The position numbers were made by a program, and so were the translations under genes. Below the pieces are notes generated by a model. The model saw only the letters and a list, made by a program, of their open reading frames with translations. It did not search any database and was not told where the DNA came from. A stretch of 56,926 nt of DNA from Actinomycetes bacterium (GTDB lineage: Bacteria; Actinomycetota; Acidimicrobiia; Acidimicrobiales; Ilumatobacteraceae): positions 1-56,926 of the forward strand of contig JANXUF010000092.1 in the NCBI GenBank assembly GCA_025356335.1. The letters are read 5' to 3'. Of the stretch, positions 50,918-56,926 are shown in pieces (within the stretch, counting starts at the first letter, position 1; each line of letters starts with the position of its first letter).

Positions 50918-51187
50918 CGTGCTTCCTTTGCGGATGGTCCAGGTCGGGCTGGTCGATGGTTCATTGTCTGATCCATTTCTCAGACTGGCCTTGGATCGAA
51001 ATCCGTAGTTGCTCCAACTTCGCGCCCCGTCATGATGGATCGATGAGCTCGATCACGGAGCCGCCCTCTACGGGAAAGAGCGGCGGTATGAGTCGTATGC
51101 ACTGAAGATCGCTACGGTCGAGCGGGATTACCGGTTCGATCGCAGTGCGCCGACCGAACCCTGACATGCAGACGAGAGGTCCGATTC

Positions 51188-51538
51188 ATGAGTATCGCTG
51201 TGAGCCTTGATGACCTGCCGGCGGCGATCGCCGCCCGCCCGTGGGCATACCTGTTGACCGTCGGCGACGACGGCCGCAGCCATCTCCTCGCCACCGTGCC
51301 GACATGGCGCGACACAACGCTGTTGGTCGAGGCAGGACAACGGACGCGTGACAACGCTGTACGTCAACCGCGTGTCGCCCTCGTGTATCCGCCGGTCGAC
51401 GCGCCGGGTGAGACGAGTTCCTACAGTCTGATCGTCGATGTCGAGGCGTCGGTCGAAGGCGAACTGATCGTCCTGCAGGCGATGAAGGCGGTGTTGCACC
51501 GCCCGGCGATTGCCGTTGCGACACAACGGAACCCGTAG
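51188..51538 (+). CDS. PPOX-fold (flavin-split-barrel) family protein
   Basis: The 116-residue protein shows the start of the pyridoxamine 5'-phosphate oxidase-like fold ([25 protein letters not shown], then [15 protein letters not shown]). It is short but within the range of the superfamily, which binds FMN, F420 or haem. GAGAGG precedes ATG 51188 by 8 bases. The 270 bases before it (after the small lipoprotein gene) hold no gene I can support. A second PPOX-fold gene follows at 51589. Confidence 0.75.
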   Translation: MSIAVSLDDLPAAIAARPWAYLLTVGDDGRSHLLATVPTWRDTTLLVEAGQRTRDNAVRQPRVALVYPPVDAPGETSSYSLIVDVEASVEGELIVLQAMKAVLHRPAIAVATQRNP

Positions 51539-51588
51539 GACTGCAAACTCATTCGGATGGCGCTCGGGATGAGATGCAAAATGGTGCG

Positions 51589-51969
51589 ATGCCGATTGTC
51601 GTGACCACGCAGATGCTGCAGTTCCTCGAAGAGCGCCATCTCGCCACGCTGACGACATCGCGCGCCGATGGTTCTCCTCACGTCGTACCGGTGGGTTTCA
51701 CCTTCGATCAGGACACGGGTCTCGCGCGGGTGATCTGCAGAGGTGGTTCGGTGAAGGCGCGCAATGCGATGCGAGGCGGCCGGGCAGTGGTCTGCCAGGT
51801 CGATGGCCGGCGCTGGTTGTCGATGGAAGGACCCGTGCGTGTCGCCACCGATACGGCGTCGGTCGCCGAGGCAGTCCGTCGCTATGCCGAGCGATATCGC
51901 CAGCCAGAGCCGCGAGCCGACCGCGTGGCCATCGAGATCACCGTCGACAGGCTGCTCGGCAGAGGCTGA
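51589..51969 (+). CDS. PPOX-class, probably F420-dependent enzyme
   Basis: The 126-residue protein reads [60 protein letters not shown], the pattern of Rv1155-like flavin/deazaflavin oxidoreductases of the split-barrel fold. ATG at 51589 has CAAAAT 6 bases upstream; ATG at 51574 would add 5 residues. The substrate is unknown. It converges on the unknown gene at 51992. Confidence 0.85.
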   Translation: MPIVVTTQMLQFLEERHLATLTTSRADGSPHVVPVGFTFDQDTGLARVICRGGSVKARNAMRGGRAVVCQVDGRRWLSMEGPVRVATDTASVAEAVRRYAERYRQPEPRADRVAIEITVDRLLGRG

Positions 51970-51991
51970 CGTTTCGCAGGCCGAAGCTCGC

Positions 51992-52555
51992 CTATGCCGC
52001 TTCGTGATCCGCAACTGGCAGTTCCGGCGAGACGTGACAGTCGCACCCGTTCGCCGGCGTGCGATCGGCGAACCACGCAGCATGGCGGTCGAAGGCGATC
52101 GACATGCTGCGTAGATCATCGCCGTTGACCTGGACGACGTCGAGCAGGTAGAGACCCTGCAGAACATGGAACTTGCGGATCGATTCGAACCCGGTTCGTT
52201 CTTCGGCAGAGGGCGCCGTCTGCAGGTCGTCGGCGACGATCATCACGATCATCGTCTGACAGAAATCGACCTCGAACCCTGGTCCTTCGATCATCCCGGG
52301 AAAGACGGTGACCGAAGCCGGCGGGTCGAGGAGAATCGCTGTGATCTGGCGATGGGCGTCCATCAGGATCAACGCCTGTGAGGTGAGCGGGCCGTCATTG
52401 ATCCAGCAGGCGATCGACGCTGCAGCACCGAAATTGTCGATGAAAATCGGCTCGTCGACCGGTGGCAACCACAGATCGATCGGCTCGGTTTCGATCGCCA
52501 GGCGCAGGGTCTGGCGACGGTTGTGCAGATGAGGGCGGTGGCGCGTATATGACAT
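51992..52555 (-). CDS. Conserved-looking protein of unknown function
   Basis: The 187-residue protein has no motif I can name. Visible features are an Arg/His-rich start (SYTRHRPHLHNRRQTLRLAI), VDEPIFIDNFGAAASIACWI, ALILMDAHRQITAILLDPPA, QTMIVMIVADDLQ and a C-terminal GCDCH. The regular alternation of hydrophobic strands suggests a compact alpha/beta domain. ATG at 52555 has GGGAG 7 bases upstream. It diverges from the SDR gene. Confidence 0.7.
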   Translation of the reverse strand: MSYTRHRPHLHNRRQTLRLAIETEPIDLWLPPVDEPIFIDNFGAAASIACWINDGPLTSQALILMDAHRQITAILLDPPASVTVFPGMIEGPGFEVDFCQTMIVMIVADDLQTAPSAEERTGFESIRKFHVLQGLYLLDVVQVNGDDLRSMSIAFDRHAAWFADRTPANGCDCHVSPELPVADHEAA

Positions 52556-52729
52556 GGCAGTCTCCCGGAACACGACGAACAGTGTGATGACGACGGGGGA
52601 AGCCGTAACTGCGCCTGACGTTAGCACGCCGGAGCCGGCGACCTGACCGCTTCGCACCGGGGGTGGGTGAGCGGCGAGACTCTGACCATGCTTCGGCCCA
52701 TGCGCCGAGCCATCGAAGGGGGAGCGCTC

Positions 52730-53551
52730 GTGGATACGTTCGCAGGCAAAGGGGTCGTCGTCACCGGTGGCGGCAGTGGCATCGGACTGGCGACGGCCAG
52801 GCTGTTCGCTGCCAGGGGAGCGAAGGTGATGCTCGCCGATGTCGAACAGACGGCGCTCGACAACGCCGTTGCCGAACTCACCGAGGCCGGCTACGACACG
52901 CGTGGGTTTCGCTGTGATGTGAGCAAGCGTGAGCAGGTGCAGGCGCTCGCCGACGAGTCCTTCGGGGTGTTCGGCGGCGTGCACCTCGTGTTCAACAATG
53001 CCGGTGTCGCTGTCTCCGGTCCGATGATCGAGATGACGCACGAGGATTGGCGATGGATCGTCGACGTCGATCTGTGGGGTCCGATCCACGGCATCGAGTC
53101 GTTCGTGCCGCGTATGGTCGAACAGCGCGAAGGCGGCCACGTGCTGTTCACGGCCTCGTTCGCCGGCCTCGTCGCCAACGAGGGTCTCGGGCCGTACTGC
53201 GTCGCCAAGTACGGCGTGGTGGCGATGGCCGAGGTGTTGTCGCGTGAGATGCGTCCGCACGGCATCGGTGTCTCCGTACTGTGCCCGATGCGCGTCGGCA
53301 CGAACATCACCGCCTCGGAACGAAATCGCAGCGACGAATACGGCGACGACATGCACACGGTGCCGGAGCCTTCCGACGAGGATGCGCCGAGCGCCGGCCG
53401 GGTCCTCGCCGTCGAAGATGTCGCCGAACTCACCGTGCAGGCAGTGATCCACAACCGGCTCTATGTCCTGCCGCACGACGAGAGCCGTGCCTCGATCCGC
53501 CGCCGCTTCGACCGTATCGACAAGACGTTCGACGCCCAGGCAACAGCCTGA
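52730..53551 (+). CDS. Short-chain dehydrogenase/reductase
   Basis: The 273-residue protein is a classical SDR: cofactor motif TGGGSGIG, NNAGVAVSG, Ser in TASFAG and the catalytic YxxxK in YCVAKYG. DVEQ after the second strand may favour NAD(H). The substrate is unknown. GTG at 52730 was chosen because GGGGGAG precedes it by 6 bases and it matches SDR N-termini; an upstream GTG at 52667 would add 21 residues. It converges on the Old Yellow Enzyme-type gene. Confidence 0.92.
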   Translation: MDTFAGKGVVVTGGGSGIGLATARLFAARGAKVMLADVEQTALDNAVAELTEAGYDTRGFRCDVSKREQVQALADESFGVFGGVHLVFNNAGVAVSGPMIEMTHEDWRWIVDVDLWGPIHGIESFVPRMVEQREGGHVLFTASFAGLVANEGLGPYCVAKYGVVAMAEVLSREMRPHGIGVSVLCPMRVGTNITASERNRSDEYGDDMHTVPEPSDEDAPSAGRVLAVEDVAELTVQAVIHNRLYVLPHDESRASIRRRFDRIDKTFDAQATA

Positions 53552-53624
53552 ACCGATCGGTCCCCGTGCGGAAAAGGTCACGGTGACGTTCGACGACGCG
53601 GTTGTGAGGGCGAGGACCGCCCGC

Positions 53625-53694
53625 CGTCAGTCGGTATGTGCTGCGTTATTGAGCAGCACCCGCTGGCGACGTCGCGTCAGTCGGTATGTGCTGC
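53625..53694 (+). repeat. 20-base direct repeat in the SDR/Old Yellow Enzyme gap
   Basis: CGTCAGTCGGTATGTGCTGC occurs at 53625-53644 and at 53675-53694, with the starts 50 bases apart. The second copy ends directly at the stop codon of the minus-strand gene. Confidence 0.85.
53638..53659 (+). terminator. 7-bp hairpin in the convergent gap
   Basis: GTGCTGC-GTTATTGA-GCAGCAC is a perfect 7-base-pair stem with an 8-base loop, overlapping the first direct-repeat copy. It could end transcripts from either side. Confidence 0.5.
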
Positions 53695-55653
53695 TTACAG
53701 CGATCGACCAGCCTCGTACCCGTCGCCGATCGAAGCCGTCAGGAATCGTTGCGTGCGTGCCTCGCCGATGACGCGGACTTCCGTGGCGACTGCCTCCAAC
53801 ACGGTGGCGAGCTCGAGATTCGGCTCGTGGAACGTGACATGGACGACGGCCTCTGCCGGCAGTTCGGTATCGGCGGCGCCGTCGAGCGAGGAGACGGTGA
53901 CGGTGCCGTCGCCCACCTCGCTGACGAACGATCGGCCGCGCAGTACGACCCCTGCGCCGGCGAGGTACTCCTTGGCGGACCACGTCGCCCATGCGGGCTG
54001 GATGAGACTGGCGAGTTCGTTGAACCTGGTGACGACGGTGACGTCGCAGCCGTTGGCGACGAGGTGTTGGGCCACGCTCATTCCCTCCATATGTCCGACG
54101 TCGTCGAGCATGATCACCGGTCCTCGAGGCAGGCTGTGGACCCCGTTGAGCACTTCCCATGAGCTGAACACCGGCGTCGAAGCGGTGGACGTCAACTCGA
54201 CCGTCGGGCGTCCGAGCTGCAGTGCTGCCCGTGCCGACGGGCCGGTGGCTACGATCGCCAGGTCGAAGTGTCCGAGCGCTGTGACTGCCTCCGCCGTCAC
54301 GGCCTGACCGAGGCGGACGTCGACGCCGAGGCGGCCGATCTCCTCGACGAGCCAGTCGACGATCAGTCCGATGTCAGCCCGGTCGGGGGTGAGGCGGGCG
54401 AGACGGAGCTGTCCGCCGAGGCGATGCTCGCGCTCGAACAGCACGACGTCGTGACCGCGGGTGGCGGCAACACGCGCCGCTTCGAGTCCGGCCGGTCCGC
54501 CGCCGACGACGAGCACGCGGCGTCGGGCGTGCGCTGTGCCGGGGTCGTCATCGTCGAGCGACGACTCCCGTCCGACGGTGGCGTTGACCGTGCAGCCGAG
54601 GTCCTTGACGTACAAACCGCCGAAGCAGCCGTGCAGGCATCCGATGCATGGACGAGGGTTGATGCCGGCTATCGCACGGCGCACCAGGTTGGGGTCTGCG
54701 ATCGTCGCCCGCACCATCGACACCATTGCCGCATCGCCCCGCGCGACGATGGCGTCGGCCTCGGCGAGTGTCAGCACGCGGCCGGTGACGATGCACGGCG
54801 TGGTGACGGCGCGGGCCACGGCGACCGAGTCCGGCAGTTCGTAGCCGCGCGGCTCGTTCATCGGACCGATCATCTTGTTCATCGACTGGTAGACGCCGGC
54901 TGACACGTCGATGACGTTCACCAGACCGGAGTCGTCGATCAGCTTGGCGATCTCCACACATGCCTCGTTGTCGAGCCCGCCGGGCAGCCGCTCGTTGCCG
55001 GAGAGGCGGATGCCGACCGGGAAGCCAGGACCGACCTCGTCACGCACGGCCTGCAGGATCTCCAGCGCGAAGCGCACCCGCTGGTCGATCGGCCCGCCGT
55101 AGTCGTCGGAGCGGCAATTGGTCAGCGGCGACAGGAACTGGGCGATCAGATACCCGTGTGCGGCATGCAGCTCGACGCCGTCGAGGCCGGCCGCCTTGAC
55201 CCGTCCGGCGGCGGCGGCGAACGAGTGGACGGCGTGCTCGATCATCGCCGGCGTCATCGAGCGCGCCGGTAGGCCGAGTGTCCAGCCGGGGATCGTCGAC
55301 GCCGACCATGGGGCTGATCCGTCGAGTGGGGCGACCTGGTTGCCGCCGTGATAGAGCTGACCGAAGACCCGCATCCCATGTGTGTGCACGACATCGGCAA
55401 CCCTCGCCAGGCCGTCGACGACCCGGTCGCTGGATGCGTCGAGCGGCGCCGGGCTGACGCTGCGGTCGACCGTCGCACTTTCGAGGATCGACAACCCGAC
55501 ACCGCCACGGGCACGGGCCTCGTGGTAGGCGACGAACTGGTCGGTCACCTGACCCCTACTGGTGTACTGCGTGAGGTGCGGTGCCCGTACGACGCGGTTG
55601 GGGATCTCGATCGTGCCGAGCGTGATCGGGCGGAGGATCGCCTCGTAGCTCAT
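53695..55653 (-). CDS. Old Yellow Enzyme-type FMN/[4Fe-4S]/FAD oxidoreductase (2,4-dienoyl-CoA reductase family)
   Basis: The 652-residue protein has an N-terminal FMN barrel (LRPITLGTIEIPNRVVRAPH, GVELHAAHGYLIAQFLSP, SDDYGGPIDQRVRF), a cysteine cluster CIGCLHGCFGGLYVKDLGC for [4Fe-4S], and a C-terminal FAD/NAD(P) part (RRVLVVGGGPAGLEAARVAA). This is the plan of FadH and trimethylamine dehydrogenase. It probably reduces an activated C=C bond or demethylates; the substrate is unknown. ATG at 55653 has GGAG 8 bases upstream and overlaps the stop of a small ORF. Confidence 0.93.
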   Translation of the reverse strand: MSYEAILRPITLGTIEIPNRVVRAPHLTQYTSRGQVTDQFVAYHEARARGGVGLSILESATVDRSVSPAPLDASSDRVVDGLARVADVVHTHGMRVFGQLYHGGNQVAPLDGSAPWSASTIPGWTLGLPARSMTPAMIEHAVHSFAAAAGRVKAAGLDGVELHAAHGYLIAQFLSPLTNCRSDDYGGPIDQRVRFALEILQAVRDEVGPGFPVGIRLSGNERLPGGLDNEACVEIAKLIDDSGLVNVIDVSAGVYQSMNKMIGPMNEPRGYELPDSVAVARAVTTPCIVTGRVLTLAEADAIVARGDAAMVSMVRATIADPNLVRRAIAGINPRPCIGCLHGCFGGLYVKDLGCTVNATVGRESSLDDDDPGTAHARRRVLVVGGGPAGLEAARVAATRGHDVVLFEREHRLGGQLRLARLTPDRADIGLIVDWLVEEIGRLGVDVRLGQAVTAEAVTALGHFDLAIVATGPSARAALQLGRPTVELTSTASTPVFSSWEVLNGVHSLPRGPVIMLDDVGHMEGMSVAQHLVANGCDVTVVTRFNELASLIQPAWATWSAKEYLAGAGVVLRGRSFVSEVGDGTVTVSSLDGAADTELPAEAVVHVTFHEPNLELATVLEAVATEVRVIGEARTQRFLTASIGDGYEAGRSL

Positions 55654-55745
55654 CGCCGAATCTCCGCTGCGTTCCCACCTGACTCGACCGCGTGGTGCAT
55701 CTTCAGGACCTCCTCGACCTTCTCGCCGCCATCTTCGTCCCCCAT
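55650..55745 (-). CDS. Putative 31-residue ORF overlapping the Old Yellow Enzyme gene
   Basis: The frame codes MGDEDGGEKVEEVLKMHHAV and ends EIRR, with its TGA overlapping the next gene's ATG (ATGA). No ribosome site is seen before ATG 55745. It could be a coupled leader peptide or a chance frame. Confidence 0.3.
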   Translation of the reverse strand: MGDEDGGEKVEEVLKMHHAVESGGNAAEIRR

Positions 55746-55887
55746 CGACGTCGTCGTCGCCAGACCGACGTGCGGCGTGCGCTCGCAGGTCCGATGACGG
55801 AACGCACCATACCGCAGTCGCCGTTGGCGCCAGATCGCTGATCCTTCGACCAACGGCTGCAGATCTCCTCGAAACGTGCCAGGCGGC

Positions 55888-55893
55888 TACGGT
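55888..55893 (+). promoter_or_regulatory. Leaderless-type -10 element of the alpha/beta hydrolase gene
   Basis: TACGGT lies 6 bases before GTG 55900; this is the same hexamer and spacing as before the response regulator. Confidence 0.45.
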
Positions 55894-55899
55894 CGCCAC

Positions 55900-56733
55900 G
55901 TGATCAACGACCTGACCCGAACGTTCACCGTCGACGACGTGATGCTGGCGTGGGACGGGTGGGGCACGCACGGCGACAGCCCCCCGTTGTTGCTATGCCA
56001 CGGCTTCTCCGGCTCCTCGCACGACTTCGCCATGCAGATCGAACCGCTCGCCGAGCGACGGCAGGTCGTGTCGATCGACCATCGCGGCCATGGTCGGTCG
56101 CAGAAGCTGAGGACGGTCGAGCGCTACTCGATCGACCGGCTGGCCGCCGACGTGATCGCCTTCCTCGATGCCGAAGTGGGCAGACCGGTGGATCTGCTCG
56201 GCCATTCGATGGGTGGCGCGATCAGCCTTCGCGTGACACTCGCCAGGCCGGACCTCGTGCGATCGCTGATTTTGATGGACACCAGCGCGTGGTCGTTCGT
56301 CTCGCCGTCGGAGGAGATCGCCGAATTGATGACCGCCTTCGTCGAGGCCTACGACCCCGCAGACGGGCTGCCTGACCTGTCGGCGATGACCAACCCGGAG
56401 GAGCCGTTGATCGCCGCAGCAACGTCAGCCGAATGGCAACGGGTCAAGGACGAGATGGCCGCAGCGTTCGACCCGTATGCCATGAAGGCGCTCGGTTTGG
56501 CGTTGTTCGAGCGCGACAGGGTGTCTGTCCGCGGCCGCCTCGGCGAAATCGCTGTCCCCGTCACGGTCATCGTCGGCGAGCACGATCACCCCTTCGTCGA
56601 CCAAGCGCCCGAACTCGCCGCCGAGGTGCCTGACGGACAGCTGACCGTCGTCGCCGGTGCCTACCATTCTCCACAGCTCACGCACCCCGGCGAGTGGTTC
56701 GCCGCCGTCGAAGCCCACCTCGTCAGGCTGTAA
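55900..56733 (+). CDS. Alpha/beta-fold hydrolase
   Basis: The 277-residue protein has LLLCHGFSGSSHDF (oxyanion-hole HG), SIDHRGHGRS, the nucleophile elbow GHSMGGAISL, the acid in VIVGEHDHPF and the final catalytic His in AGAYHSPQ. It is a soluble esterase, lipase or lactonase-like enzyme with unknown substrate. GTG at 55900 was preferred to an in-frame ATG-equivalent at 55876 because of the -10 hexamer. Confidence 0.92.
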   Translation: MINDLTRTFTVDDVMLAWDGWGTHGDSPPLLLCHGFSGSSHDFAMQIEPLAERRQVVSIDHRGHGRSQKLRTVERYSIDRLAADVIAFLDAEVGRPVDLLGHSMGGAISLRVTLARPDLVRSLILMDTSAWSFVSPSEEIAELMTAFVEAYDPADGLPDLSAMTNPEEPLIAAATSAEWQRVKDEMAAAFDPYAMKALGLALFERDRVSVRGRLGEIAVPVTVIVGEHDHPFVDQAPELAAEVPDGQLTVVAGAYHSPQLTHPGEWFAAVEAHLVRL

Positions 56734-56842
56734 TTCGAGGCGACGTCCCGCAAGCCGCAGCGACCGGACAGGCGGGTCGTTCGATCAGGCGACGACGGAT
56801 CGGAGGCGGTTCATCGTTTCGACAACGAGGGTACGCTGCCCT

Positions 56843-56926
56843 GTGCCTGCTCCGCCGGGACAGCACCTTCGACACAGCGCGATCAGTGATCGTCGAACTC
56901 CAGGCCGAAGCACGCAACGACAACAG
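56843..56926 (+). CDS. Possible start of a further gene, cut by the window end
   Basis: TACGCT (56832-56837) lies 5 bases before GTG 56843, from which a frame runs open to the window edge (VPAPPGQHLRHSAISDRR). A different frame over the same bases reads RRDSTFDTARSVIVELQAEA and has more coding-like codon use, but its only start candidates there are CTG 56841 and GTG 56886. The call is weak. Confidence 0.25.
   Translation, partial: MPAPPGQHLRHSAISDRRTPGRSTQRQQ

Noticed and set aside
50355..51008. Val/Ala-rich plus-strand frame over the small lipoprotein gene
   Set aside because: It is the antisense image of a repetitive Ala/Thr gene that has its own ribosome site and lipobox.
51032..51160. 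Open frame reading ALYGKERRYESYALKIATVE before the PPOX gene
   Set aside because: It has no start codon, is bounded by stops within about 46 codons, and shows no recognisable family. A gene fragment is possible but unsupported.

Overview
The window looks like chromosomal DNA of a high-GC, F420-using actinobacterium. Support comes from two luciferase-like (F420-type) oxidoreductases, a PPOX/F420-type flavin-split barrel protein, a DUF222/HNH (13E12-type) protein, a DtxR-family regulator, the lhr-nei neighbourhood known from mycobacteria, and hemE-hemH-hemG of the coproporphyrin-dependent haem route. An Acidimicrobiia-like (Ilumatobacter-type) host is my best guess, but it is inference from gene content and style only. 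No tRNA, rRNA, CRISPR array, insertion sequence or phage gene was recognised. No gene-free stretch exceeds about 300 bases.

Layout. 1-550: 3' end of tuf and rpsJ, then a strong hairpin; the usual rplC does not follow. 551-2511: a 2-oxoglutarate/Fe(II) oxygenase, a small membrane protein and a TetR regulator. 2601-7624 (minus): hemE-hemH-hemG-lnt as one overlapping operon. 7713-13179: DUF222/HNH protein, DinB-like protein, LLM oxidoreductase and a HelD-like helicase preceded by a 9-codon leader ORF. 13213-15439 (minus): DtxR-family regulator, lipoprotein, azlC, azlD. 15561-19005: serine hydrolase, M20 amidohydrolase and a YceH/DUF480 protein. 19112-26180: a Uma2 protein and two divergent xanthine-dehydrogenase-like loci (a three-subunit FAD/FeS/Mo enzyme on minus and a fused FeS-Mo enzyme on plus) sharing a palindromic control region. 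26361-30331: peptidoglycan-binding lipoprotein, second LLM oxidoreductase, ABC-F ATPase. 30542-36438: Lhr helicase, a PIN-domain (VapC-like) remnant, Nei-type glycosylase. 36482-44508 (minus): histidine kinase, response regulator, and an ABC exporter made of two FtsX/MacB-like permeases and one ATPase. 44580-48038: a very large class III cyclase with ATPase and TPR regions. 48240-50382: 1-Cys peroxiredoxin divergent from an ArsR-SRPBCC pair. 50546-56733: small lipoprotein, two PPOX-fold proteins, an unknown protein, a short-chain dehydrogenase, an Old Yellow Enzyme/2,4-dienoyl-CoA-reductase-like protein and an alpha/beta hydrolase.

The most striking window-wide signal is regulatory. Seventeen genes have a TANNNT hexamer 6-9 bases upstream of the ATG/GTG, and five more have CANNNT at the same distance. 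This is what leaderless transcripts look like, and it fixes many start codons. Genes inside operons, and a minority of first genes (peroxiredoxin, ABC ATPase, fused XDH, first PPOX, SDR, Old Yellow Enzyme), instead use Shine-Dalgarno sites or stop/start overlaps.

Other points worth a second look are an Lnt homologue whose catalytic cysteine position reads serine, the divergent XDH control region, competing hairpins before lhr, a decayed PIN gene between lhr and nei, and several in-frame tandem repeats in a kinase linker, a regulator tail and an enzyme N-terminus.
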